Origin: Eubacteriales bacterium mix99
GTDB taxonomy: Bacteria > Bacillota > Clostridia > Caldicoprobacterales > DTU083
Reading direction: 5' to 3'
Length of the DNA: 64,000 nt
Assembly: GCA_038396605.1 (NCBI GenBank)
Contig: CP121690.1
Span: 1 to 64,000 of the forward strand
Shown: in pieces, positions 47,206 to 55,278 of the stretch
How positions within the stretch are numbered: the stretch's first letter is position 1
How the letters are laid out: every line of letters begins with the position of its first letter
Translations under genes and position numbers: made by a program
The notes under the pieces: generated by a model
The model's database searches: none
Told to the model about the DNA's origin: nothing
What the model saw: the letters and a program-made list of their open reading frames with translations, nothing else

Positions 47206-48471
47206 TCAGAACTTTTTGCTGAGAAATTCTTCAAAGGTCCCGCCGAACAGTTTATTCACATCCCGGCGGATCTCCTCCTCGGTCAGAACCCAGCCGGTAT
47301 CCATCAGATCCCGGTATTTTTCACTCAGCACGCTGGCAATGATTCTTCTGGAATGGGCCCATTTATAAATCAGCTGATCCAGCACCCTTGCGTCGGAATG
47401 CTGCGGAATCACGCTGGAACCCAGCAACTCAAACCGCATACGTGTGATTTCATCAATCAGGCTGGGATTGTTCAGGAACCACCAGCAGCCGAAGATCATC
47501 AGGTTCCGGAACTTCCTGGCTGTCACGCACAGCTCATGCTGATTTTCCCGGGACAGCATGGTCACCATGAATTTGTTGTGGGGATAATGCGCGCAAAGAT
47601 AATTCACCGCATTGATATCGGCTTTGCCCACGCCGTCTCCTGCCAGCTTCAGATCCGGATTGATCTGCCGTTTCACGCCGATCATCAGGGCAAAGGGAAT
47701 ATCCTGCTCCCTGCACACCGGCAAGACACAGTTCTCAATCAGTTTCCCCTGCGCGGAATCCTCCGGGAACCGGAAATCCGACTCCAAGGATACTGCCATA
47801 TAAACGGCGTCTATTTTTTGGACCCAGTCCGCAAGAAATCTCCGCACCTCCGCCAGCGACTTCTCCGTGAGAACCTGCTCCACGTCGTATCCCCACGATT
47901 TCAGCCTTTTCCATGTGGTGTCCCAGTGGATCACCAACGGATCAATTCGCAGGGCTGCCAAAAACCGTTTATCCTTCTTCCGTCCCTTTTCCCATGCATG
48001 CCTCTCCTGATCATCAAACGGATCATTGGTCATGACGACCTGCCGGATCCCGGCTTTTTCAAACACGATGTCGATGTACTCTTCCGTTGTCTTGCCGGCA
48101 AAATAGCTCCGGTAGGAATCCAGATCCCGGCTGGACGGATCCAGTCCCAGCTTGTTCAATACGGTCAGCACACCGCGGCAGGCCTCACTGTACGGACTGT
48201 TTTCCAAAAACAGCGTTTTCCAGATCAGATCCGCCTGCTCTTTTTTGGTCATCTTCCAGAATGTGTCGTATCCCACATCCGTAAAGCGAAAAGTCTCCGC
48301 AATGAGGTAATGGTAATTCAGAAGCTCATCCACGCCCCACAGCAACATGTCTCCAAACTCCGCCGGATACAAATGGGTATGAACGTCCGTTATCCTGACC
48401 TCGTTTACTGCTCTGTCCACCACAGACTTTACATTCTGTGCTGTTACTGCTGCCATTTTTACATTACACAT
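47206..48471 (-). CDS. uxaC: Glucuronate/uronate isomerase-like protein (UxaC family)
   Basis: A 421-residue amidohydrolase-fold protein with ITDVHTHLYP (metal-binding HxH), GVDELLNYHY, MTNDPFDDQERHAW, VSLESDFRFPED and a C-terminal VIPQHSDARVLDQLIYKWAHSRRIIA region as in UxaC. It is about 45 residues shorter than classical UxaC and differs at many positions, so it belongs to a divergent branch. Isomerisation of galacturonate or glucuronate to the keto sugar is the expected step, supported by uxaA, uxaB and eda on either side. GGAAAGG abuts the first ATG; ATG 48456 is an alternative start. Confidence 0.82.
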   Translation of the reverse strand: MCNVKMAAVTAQNVKSVVDRAVNEVRITDVHTHLYPAEFGDMLLWGVDELLNYHYLIAETFRFTDVGYDTFWKMTKKEQADLIWKTLFLENSPYSEACRGVLTVLNKLGLDPSSRDLDSYRSYFAGKTTEEYIDIVFEKAGIRQVVMTNDPFDDQERHAWEKGRKKDKRFLAALRIDPLVIHWDTTWKRLKSWGYDVEQVLTEKSLAEVRRFLADWVQKIDAVYMAVSLESDFRFPEDSAQGKLIENCVLPVCREQDIPFALMIGVKRQINPDLKLAGDGVGKADINAVNYLCAHYPHNKFMVTMLSRENQHELCVTARKFRNLMIFGCWWFLNNPSLIDEITRMRFELLGSSVIPQHSDARVLDQLIYKWAHSRRIIASVLSEKYRDLMDTGWVLTEEEIRRDVNKLFGGTFEEFLSKKF

Positions 48472-48478
48472 CCTTTCC

Positions 48479-48548
48479 CGGTTTTCTATAATGTCTCGGT
48501 TCTCTATAATGTCTCAGTTTTCTATAATGTCTCGGTTTTCTATAATGT
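48479..48548. repeat. 18-bp tandem repeat (four units) between uxaA and uxaC
   Basis: Units CGGTTTTCTATAATGTCT at 48479, 48497, 48515 and 48533 with one or two changes each. They fill the 68-base spacer between the two genes, and the last unit includes the uxaA stop codon. Each unit contains TATAAT on the plus strand. Possible roles: tuning of translation of the downstream gene by spacer length, or simple slippage. Confidence 0.9.
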
Positions 48549-50099
48549 TACTCCGTCCTTGAAAATGGCAATCTCCCGATAGCCATTTTCCTCATTCCTG
48601 GTCTCCTCCCCGGAAGCCATCCGGCAAATCAAATCAAACAACTGATCCGCTGCCTGCTCCGCAGACAACCCCGCAAGCAGGACTCCGGCGTTGAAATCAA
48701 TCCAGTCGGGCTTTTTTTCAGCCAGAGAAGTATTGGCCGCTATTTTCACTGTGGGAACCGGGCAGCCAAAAGGGGTTCCCCTTCCCGTGGAAAACAGAAT
48801 CAGATGGGCTCCTGAAGCGGCCAGGGCAGTGGAGGAAACCAAATCATTTCCCGGTCCGTTCAGCAGATTCAGGCCGGCCGCAGTGGCCGGATCCCCGTAG
48901 CGGAGAACGTCCATCACCGGAGAAGTTCCGCCTTTCCGGATGCATCCCAGAGACTTCTCCTCCAGTGTGGTAATCCCGCCTTCCTTATTTCCCGGAGAGG
49001 GATTTTCATAAATTGTCTGACCATAACGAATAAAATAAGATTTGAAATCATTGATCAAATGAACGACCTGATCAAATACGGAACGGGAGATACAGCGATC
49101 CATGAGAATGGTTTCGGCGCCGAACATTTCCGGAACCTCTGTCAGTATGACAGTTCCCCCCAGGGAAACCAGCCGGTCGGATACCATTCCAATGAGCGGA
49201 TTGGCTGTCATGCCGGAAAAACCATCCGACCCTCCGCACTTCAGGCCAATTTTCAGCCGGGAAACCGGAACCGGCTGGCGCTTTGCCCGTTCTGCCCGCT
49301 GCACCAGGGTTTCCAGTGCAGCCATGCCTTCCCCGATTTCATCCGGAACATCCTGCAGATTCATAAAAGCAGTATTCTCCGGCAGGACCCCCAACGCTTT
49401 CTTCATTTCGGCAAGATTGTTGCTTTCGCAGCCCAGACCCAGCACCAATACCCCGCCTGCATTGGGATGCCGGATCAGCCCGGAAAGAATTTTCTGTGTG
49501 TGTTTCAGATCCCCGCCAAGCTGGGAGCAGCCATAGGGATGGGAAAAGGCAAAAATCCCGTCAATCCCCCTTTTCTCATACCGGCTGCGGGCCATTTGTG
49601 CCAATCGCTCTGCTGTTCCGTTGATGCAGCCGACGGTAGGCAGAATCCATATTTCATTCCGGATGCCGACCTTGCCGCCTGCCCTTGCATATCCCTGAAA
49701 AACCGGGCAAGGCCCGGCACTTTCAAATGCCGGATTTTCTTTCTCCGGAAGGCCTTGCTTTTCCAAATCCGAAGAATAACGATATTCCCTGAAACCTTCC
49801 AGATTGGTTTTTACATTGTGCGTATGAACCCAGCTGCCGCGGCGGATGTCCCGGGTGGCATGCCCAATGGGATAGCCATATTTGACCAGGTTCTCCCCGC
49901 AGGAAATATCCGTCCAGGCAATCTTATGACCGGCGGGAATCCGGTCCCGAGCCATAAGAATTTCACTGTCCCGGCTGTGAGCTTTTTCCTTTTCCCCTCC
50001 GCTGCCGGCTGGAATCTGCTCTTCCGGCAGCAGTTCGGAAAGAGCGATTGCCACATTGTCTGTGTCATGGATTTTGATAACCCTGCCAAATGTCTGCAT
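48540..50099 (-). CDS. uxaA: Altronate dehydratase
   Basis: A 519-residue UxaA-family enzyme: an N-terminal SAF-like domain (residues 1 to about 100), a linker, and the large C-terminal domain with GYARAGGKVGIRNEIWILPTVGC, FSHPYGCSQLGGD, LGCESNN, KCGGSDGFSG and STGRGTPFGCPVPTVK. It dehydrates D-altronate to 2-keto-3-deoxygluconate. AAAGGAG lies 7-8 bases before the ATG. It lies between the tagaturonate reductase gene and the 18-bp repeat in the uronate operon. Confidence 0.93.
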   Translation of the reverse strand: MQTFGRVIKIHDTDNVAIALSELLPEEQIPAGSGGEKEKAHSRDSEILMARDRIPAGHKIAWTDISCGENLVKYGYPIGHATRDIRRGSWVHTHNVKTNLEGFREYRYSSDLEKQGLPEKENPAFESAGPCPVFQGYARAGGKVGIRNEIWILPTVGCINGTAERLAQMARSRYEKRGIDGIFAFSHPYGCSQLGGDLKHTQKILSGLIRHPNAGGVLVLGLGCESNNLAEMKKALGVLPENTAFMNLQDVPDEIGEGMAALETLVQRAERAKRQPVPVSRLKIGLKCGGSDGFSGMTANPLIGMVSDRLVSLGGTVILTEVPEMFGAETILMDRCISRSVFDQVVHLINDFKSYFIRYGQTIYENPSPGNKEGGITTLEEKSLGCIRKGGTSPVMDVLRYGDPATAAGLNLLNGPGNDLVSSTALAASGAHLILFSTGRGTPFGCPVPTVKIAANTSLAEKKPDWIDFNAGVLLAGLSAEQAADQLFDLICRMASGEETRNEENGYREIAIFKDGVTL

Positions 50100-50228
50100 G
50101 TTTTGTCTCCTTTGAATCCATACATTACATTTCTTTTCGAATCCGCTCTGTTTTCCCTGAAATTCATGCCGGCATGATCACACGGCAGAAAGCAGTACGC
50201 TACAGGGCAATGAAAATACCAGGCAATA

Positions 50229-51773
50229 TTACAGCACTGCTTCCGTTGCTTTTTGGATTCCCAACACCAGTATCGTACTGAGATAATGGGCGACCGCATC
50301 TTCCAATCCCTGAACCTCCGATAAATCCTTCCCCCAGAAATCTTTACGGGCCAGTACTTCGTGAGTCAGCTTCACCGGATCCTGAAATCGGTCATATTCC
50401 TCCCAAACTTTTGCAAAAAACTTCAGAACCGGCAAATCGTCCCGGATGGGATAGGGCTTTTCGTCCCGCATCCCGATGAGCCGATCCCCTTCCAGCCTGG
50501 TGCTCCGGTAAAAAACAATCAGAGCCGCCAGGGAAAAGCTGAGCACGGAAGGAATTTTGTTATTCTGTTTTTTATTCTGCCGGATATATTCCAACAGGGA
50601 CGGCAGTACCCGTACCCGATATTTGGATACACAATTCAGGGTAATCCCCAGCAGCATATGCCGGATATATGGATTGGCAAAGCGCTCCAGAACCTCTTCC
50701 GCAAATTTCCCTGTCTCCTCCTGAGGGAGATCCAGAACCGGAATCACTTCCTCAAAGATCCCTTTCCGCATCAAACCACCCGTGACAGGATTCTCCACAC
50801 ATTCCTTCACCGTATCGAATCCATACAAAAAGGCAGCAGGCACCATCATGGTATGGGCACCGTTCAAAATGCGCACCTTTCTTTTCCGGTACGGCAGCTG
50901 ATTGTCCGTCCGGACGACATGCAGCCCGGCTTTCTGAAAGGGCAGCTCCTCCTCCAGGGCAGGATCCCCTTCTATCACCCACAGGTGAAAAACCTCACCG
51001 GTGTCAATCAGCTGATCCTCATATCCCAGATACTGAGTCATTTCCTCAGCTTCTTCCCGTGGATACCCGGTGGCTATGCGATCCACCAACGTATTGTAAA
51101 AGCTGCACTCCTTCTCCAGCCAATCCCGGAATCCATCCTCCAGGTCCCAGTCCCTGCAGTACTGCAGAATCCCTTTTTTCAATTCCGTTCCATTGTCATT
51201 GACCAGCTCACAGGGCAGGATCCTCATGCCTTTGGAAGGGTCTCCGGAAAAGTGGCGATACCGTTCATACAGAAAAGCAGCAGCTTTGGCCGGAAACGAC
51301 TTCGGGCACTGGCTCTTCGGCTGGTCTTCCGGAACATAGGCAATGCCAGCCTCCGTCGTATTGGATACCATATACCGCAGATCCGGATTATGTGCACATT
51401 CCAGAAAAGCAGAGTATTCCCTGTATGGATTGATTGCCCTGCTGATGGAAGTGATGACTTCCCGGGACTCTGTCCGGCTGCCGTCCTGCAGGCCTCTTAA
51501 ATAAAGGGTATACAAACCGTCCTGCTCGTTCAGGACATCTGCAATCCCCTGCTCAATCGGCTGAACCACAACGACACTGCCGTGAAAAAGTCCCTTCCGG
51601 TTGAGCCGGTTGATCATCCAATCCACAAAAGCCCTCAGAAAATTGCCTTCTCCAAATTGAATCACCTTCTCCGGCATCGGATCCAGCGGTCCCACCGCCA
51701 CATCCTCCGGTACGGAAAAATCAGAATGTAATAATTTTCGAGATAATCTCTGAATGGTTGCTCCCTCCTTCAT
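50229..51773 (-). CDS. uxaB: Tagaturonate reductase
   Basis: About 514 residues of the mannitol dehydrogenase-like family. PEKVIQFGEGNFLRAFVDWMI near residue 40 is the NAD-binding turn; KVRILNGAHTMM has the catalytic Lys region and NPYIRHMLLGITLNCVSKYRVRVLP the C-terminal family signature. It reduces tagaturonate to altronate. ATG 51773 follows GGAAAGAG; a stronger AAGGAGGGAG overlaps codons 2-4. The lacI gene stops 77 bases upstream and uxaA starts 129 bases downstream, all on one strand. No kdgK is seen, so the kinase step must lie elsewhere. Confidence 0.9.
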   Translation of the reverse strand: MKEGATIQRLSRKLLHSDFSVPEDVAVGPLDPMPEKVIQFGEGNFLRAFVDWMINRLNRKGLFHGSVVVVQPIEQGIADVLNEQDGLYTLYLRGLQDGSRTESREVITSISRAINPYREYSAFLECAHNPDLRYMVSNTTEAGIAYVPEDQPKSQCPKSFPAKAAAFLYERYRHFSGDPSKGMRILPCELVNDNGTELKKGILQYCRDWDLEDGFRDWLEKECSFYNTLVDRIATGYPREEAEEMTQYLGYEDQLIDTGEVFHLWVIEGDPALEEELPFQKAGLHVVRTDNQLPYRKRKVRILNGAHTMMVPAAFLYGFDTVKECVENPVTGGLMRKGIFEEVIPVLDLPQEETGKFAEEVLERFANPYIRHMLLGITLNCVSKYRVRVLPSLLEYIRQNKKQNNKIPSVLSFSLAALIVFYRSTRLEGDRLIGMRDEKPYPIRDDLPVLKFFAKVWEEYDRFQDPVKLTHEVLARKDFWGKDLSEVQGLEDAVAHYLSTILVLGIQKATEAVL

Positions 51774-51850
51774 AAGCAATACTCTTTCCAACACACAAAC
51801 AGCACACAGGCAAACAGTGCAGAATCCGGCCGGGATTTCCCGGGAAAACT

Positions 51851-52843
51851 CTATGGACAGCTTTGCCGGAAAACCAATTCCGGAACGATGGTATGATGGG
51901 AAGGAATCTCCTCTCCATGCAAAACCCAGCATAAAATATTCGCTGCTACTTTGGCCAGAGCCCCGACCTTATTGTCAACCGATGACAACCCGGGAGACGT
52001 ACAACGGGCAATGACGGAATCGTTATATCCGAACACCGCAACATCCTCCGGTACTTTCTTTCCCCTCCGCTTCAAAGCTTTCAGAACACCGGCTGCCAGG
52101 ATATCCTCGCTGGCTGCTATGGCACGGTAGGAGACGTTTGCTGCCTCCAGCTGTTCCAGTGCCTTTTCCCCGCCGATGATGCCGCTTTCCGTTTTGAGAA
52201 TGGAATACGGTCTGCATTCCAGTCCCGCTTCCTTCATCCCGGCACGGAATCCGTCCAGCTTTGCCAGGCCGCTGAAACTGTCCACGTCATAGACATACAC
52301 GATCTCCCGGTAACCCCGTCTCACCAGACTTTCCACAATCTCCTCCGTGGCTGCCTCATCATCACACTTTACGGAATAGATATTTTCCCCGTCCAGGAAA
52401 CTGTTGAGCATCACAACAGGCACAACGGAAGCCGTATCCAGGATGTGCCGGTTGCCTGCCTTTTCCCTGAAAACGGAACCGACCAGTACGATTCCATCCA
52501 CTTTTTTCTCCAGAAGCAGCCCCATATATCCCTTTCTTTTCTCCAGTCCGCCTCCGGTATTGCAGAGAATCATATGATACCCGAGCTTGCGGAACTCCTG
52601 TTCCAGGATATATATGGCATTCGCATAGTAGGAATCCCGGACGTCGCTGGCCAGAACCCCTATGGTATGAGTCGATTTCACCACCAGACTCCTGGCAATA
52701 TCATTAGGCCGGTATTTCAGCTCCTTCAGCGCCGCTTCAACTTTCTCACGGGTCTCCGGCCGAACCGTGGAACTGTTGTTGATCACCCGGGAAACCGTAG
52801 CAATGGAAACGCCTGCCTTTCTGGCCACTTCATAAATGTTCAT
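51851..52843 (-). CDS. LacI-family transcriptional regulator of uronate genes
   Basis: A 330-residue LacI/GalR protein. The helix-turn-helix and hinge are at residues 1-55 (MNIYEVARKAGVSIATVSRVINN, KYRPNDIARSL), followed by a periplasmic-binding-protein-like effector domain (GVLASDVRDSYYANAI, VPVVMLNS, GYNDSVIARCTSPGLSSVD). It is the first gene of the uxa cluster and probably responds to a uronate intermediate. ATG 52843 is the start; an open frame upstream runs through the promoter. A 22-bp operator palindrome lies 14 bases upstream, so it very likely represses itself and the operon. Confidence 0.92.
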   Translation of the reverse strand: MNIYEVARKAGVSIATVSRVINNSSTVRPETREKVEAALKELKYRPNDIARSLVVKSTHTIGVLASDVRDSYYANAIYILEQEFRKLGYHMILCNTGGGLEKRKGYMGLLLEKKVDGIVLVGSVFREKAGNRHILDTASVVPVVMLNSFLDGENIYSVKCDDEAATEEIVESLVRRGYREIVYVYDVDSFSGLAKLDGFRAGMKEAGLECRPYSILKTESGIIGGEKALEQLEAANVSYRAIAASEDILAAGVLKALKRRGKKVPEDVAVFGYNDSVIARCTSPGLSSVDNKVGALAKVAANILCWVLHGEEIPSHHTIVPELVFRQSCP

Positions 52844-52856
52844 CCATCCACCACCA

Positions 52857-52878
52857 TTAATGTAAGCGCTTACATTAA
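52857..52878. promoter_or_regulatory. LacI-type operator, perfect 22-bp palindrome
   Basis: TTAATGTAAGC is followed directly by its reverse complement. The centre AAGCGCTT is the classic LacI/GalR core. The palindrome starts at the last base of the -10 box and ends 14 bases before the regulator start, so bound repressor would block transcription initiation or escape. Confidence 0.93.
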
Positions 52879-52906
52879 TTATACCCCCGGATTGCGCTTC
52901 TGTCAA
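52878..52906 (-). promoter_or_regulatory. Consensus promoter of the uronate operon
   Basis: On the minus strand TTGACA (52906-52901), a 17-base spacer and TATAAT (52883-52878). Both hexamers are perfect. The decayed IS begins 18 bases upstream of the -35. Confidence 0.92.
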
Positions 52907-52923
52907 TGCTGCCTGCCTGGATG

Positions 52924-53584
52924 GATAGCGTCAATTTACTGTAGGGAAAGAAAGAATAGAGACATCCTGAAATATTCTTACTAGCAACAGTATTCTTACT
53001 AGCAACAGTGGTCTTGATTGATTTCATTAATTTTAACAGCAATCAATCTTGTCAGCCGCATATATTCCACGACCTGCTTGACAACGAGCCTCTGCCGGTG
53101 TGGCTTACGGCAGATGTCGGCAGCAGCCATCTCTAACAGCGGGATAGGCTTTGGAGCGGTTGCTGCCGTACCTCAATGCTACCACACTGACTTCTCGTTA
53201 TCAAGCAGCTTTTGCGGCATAAACGCTTGATCTATGTCGTCCCGGCTATAATTTCTCCTTACGAAGAACAAAAACGCCATAACGAGCTTTATGGAGGGCC
53301 TAATAGCGTTCCTGGCAACACCTTTTTCAGACCATCCCTTAGGCCTGCTGCTTAGCCTGCTTGAAAACACATGGCTTATATGACCTTCGGCACTGCATCC
53401 TATCAGTTCATAGTCCTTATCAGCCTTTATTTCTATTCCATGCCAGTTATTCAATATGTACCGTCTGGCATCCTTAACTGCCTTCCTCTTCGTTTTGGAA
53501 ACCGTTCGTTTGAGGATCTTCTTGAAAACATCCTTAACCATGTCCTTGTCCGGCCAATCCAATGCATCCTTCAACTCCTGATAG
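52924..53584 (-). mobile_element. Decayed ISLre2 copy
   Basis: The left inverted repeat GATAGCGTCAATTTACTG and the following bases match the intact element from 9071. Compared with it, this copy carries an 18-bp duplication, a 19-bp difference near 53250, a deletion of about 230 bp (9419-9650 of the intact copy) at 53308, and is cut off at 53584, where the match ends at position 9926 of the intact copy. Only about a third of the element is left and no working transposase can be made. Confidence 0.92.
52974..53009. repeat. 18-bp tandem duplication in the decayed IS
   Basis: ATTCTTACTAGCAACAGT occurs twice in a row here and once in the intact IS (9120-9137). Confidence 0.95.
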
Positions 53585-53638
53585 CAATACGTATCAGGAC
53601 AGGAACGCTTATGATATCAGTTTTCTTAAAATATAGTG

Positions 53639-53666
53639 TTGTATTTTACGAAAATCTTGCTATACT
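53639..53666 (+). promoter_or_regulatory. Promoter of the toxin-antitoxin operon
   Basis: TTGTAT at 53639 and TATACT at 53661 are spaced by 16 bases. TATAGT (53632) and ACTATA (53664) form half-sites of an inverted repeat around it, where the antitoxin could bind. Confidence 0.6.
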
Positions 53667-53689
53667 ATAAGTGAAGTGGAGGTGCTTTT

Positions 53690-53947
53690 ATGTTGAATAT
53701 AAAACCGATTTCGGATTTGCGTAACTACAACAAAGTTTTAAAGGACTGTGCGCTAAACAGCCCCGTTTACCTGACGAAAAACGGCCGTGGCCGTTATGTC
53801 TTGGTAGATATTGTGGAATACGAAAAAAAGTCTGCTCTGCTTGAGCTTTATGCCAAACTGGCCGAGGGCGAAAAGCAAATTGCGGACGGACAAAGTATGA
53901 CACTGGAGGAAGCCAAAACAAGGCTGAAACAAAAATATGCCGAATAA
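53690..53947 (+). CDS. Type II antitoxin, Phd/YefM family
   Basis: An 85-residue protein with the Phd/YefM fold: IKPISDLRNYNKVLKDCALNSPVYLTKNGRGRYVLVDIVEYEK forms the DNA-binding and dimer domain, and the acidic-helical C-terminus (SMTLEEAKTRLKQKYAE) wraps the toxin. GGAGG lies 7 bases before the ATG. It overlaps the toxin gene by 11 bases. It would neutralise the toxin and repress its own promoter at 53639. The pair begins about 100 bases after the end of the decayed IS. Confidence 0.92.
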   Translation: MLNIKPISDLRNYNKVLKDCALNSPVYLTKNGRGRYVLVDIVEYEKKSALLELYAKLAEGEKQIADGQSMTLEEAKTRLKQKYAE

Positions 53948-54257
53948 AAGAATCATCGTTTCAGAGACGGCCTATGCCGATCTGGACGAAACCCTTTCGT
54001 ATATTGCCAGTGATCTTCATTCGCCCGGTGCGACGGGAAAATTGATCGATAGAATTTTCGATTCGATGGAGCGGCTGGACGAATTTCCTTTGATTGGTTC
54101 GGCTGCCGATAACGATATCTTGAATGCGAAAGGGTATCGTTTGCTCCCGGTGGATAATTTCATCGTATTCTACATCCCAAAGGGCGAAGAAGTGCATATT
54201 GTCCGTATCATTTATGGCCGTCGCGATTGGGAAACAATCTTACTCGGCAAGAACTGA
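53937..54257 (+). CDS. Type II toxin, RelE/ParE superfamily
   Basis: A 106-residue protein with the RelE/ParE pattern: IIVSETAYADLDETLSYIASDLHSP at the N-terminus, the middle helix MERLDEFPLIG, and a C-terminal YRLLPVDNFIVFYIPKGEEVHIVRIIYGRRDW. ParE-like members inhibit gyrase and RelE-like members cleave mRNA; the sequence favours the ParE side but this is not certain. It is made from the same message as the antitoxin. Directly after its stop lies the cut end of an opposite-strand operon, so the module was inserted there. Confidence 0.9.
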   Translation: MPNKRIIVSETAYADLDETLSYIASDLHSPGATGKLIDRIFDSMERLDEFPLIGSAADNDILNAKGYRLLPVDNFIVFYIPKGEEVHIVRIIYGRRDWETILLGKN

Positions 54258-54261
54258 ATTT

Positions 54262-54285
54262 TTACGCGCGCTTTTTTCCATTCAT
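54262..54285 (-). pseudogene. First eight codons of a lost gene downstream of the MFS gene
   Basis: AGGAGG in the last codons of the MFS gene, then ATG overlapping its TGA, opens MNGKKRA and hits TAA next to the toxin gene. The strong site and ATGA coupling are typical of an operon partner; the body of that gene is missing. Confidence 0.5.
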
Positions 54286-55145
54286 AATCGTACCTCCTGT
54301 TCTGCCGGCATCGTTTCTTTGTCATAGCGCCGCGTCATCACGCGGCAGAGTATGGCGGATCCAACCATAGCAATGCCCGACCATAAAAACCACTTGTCCG
54401 CTCCCATAACCTCCGTAACAGGCCCCGCCACCAAAAGACCGATGGGCATGGCCAGCGTCATGACGGTCAAGTACAGGGAAAAGACCTTACCCAGCACTTC
54501 GGGCGGCGTGCTTTCCTGTATATATGCCGTAAGCGGCACATTGAAGAAGGTGCCGGAACCACCCATGAAGAAGCAGCACACGACACAAGCCCAGTATCCG
54601 CTTTGAGGCAGAGCGCCGCTGATGAGGGCGGCGGCTCCCAGCACCCCAATGGCCAGAGACACCATTAAAAACCGCTTGCGTATGCCGCCCCACACCCCTA
54701 TGATCAGCGAAGAAACCATCAGCCCGGCGGAAAACACAACCTCCACCACGCTGTTGTGCCACGCCTCGCCCAAAAAGTGTGTGCGTACCAGCAGCGGGAA
54801 CAACGCCCCCAGCGGCATATAGAGGATGGTGGCCAGAACAAGGGATGGCAGTGCCGCCATCAAGGGCCTGTTTTGACGCATAGCGGCAAAGCCTTGCTTG
54901 AAATCCGTGCGGAAATCCGGCTTTTCGGCAGTCCGCGGAATATCGGGAATGCGCACGAACAGCAGGCAGGCGATGGCAAACGCCGCGCCAAGGATGTCCA
55001 CCAGCATAATGCCCGCCATAGAGAAAATGCCCATCAGCACCGCGCCAAGTACCGGTCCCAGCATGACGGACGTGATCAGATTGCCCCAGCCCCCGGCCTT
55101 GGTCAGCATTTCCATCGGCACCAGCATGGGGATGGCTGCCTGCAT
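54282..55145 (-). pseudogene. MFS exporter, N-terminally truncated
   Basis: 287 codons remain of a major facilitator of the EntS/macrolide-efflux type, usually about 400 residues. It begins inside the segment MQAAIPMLVPMEMLTKAGG, so the first three or four membrane helices are missing. Eight helices can be seen, including FNVPLTAYIQESTPPEVLGKVFSLY near the C-terminus. No ribosome site precedes the first ATG. Bases 55146-55260 upstream do not encode the missing part in any single frame, so the gene is broken. Confidence 0.75.
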
Positions 55146-55278
55146 TGATTACTGCAGGTCTATGGGGATACATTGTCATGCATCGGAAATTGTGATAGGA
55201 TGGGCAAAAAGGCAGGGAGTTGGTCCAGGCAGAAAGGCCGACCTGGATATTCACGTTAATTAAGAGGGAGTGTGCTCA

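Noticed and set aside
48479-48548. CRISPR-like array
   Set aside because: The 18-bp units follow each other directly with no spacers, and no cas gene is present.
51753-51776. ATT start codon for uxaB behind AAGGAGGGAG
   Set aside because: The spacing is ideal, but ATT starts are very rare and an ATG with an acceptable site lies six codons upstream in frame.
53179-53574. 131-codon transposase-like ORF in the decayed IS
   Set aside because: It is the result of an internal deletion that fuses the middle of the transposase to noncoding IS sequence; it lacks the N-terminal 300 residues.
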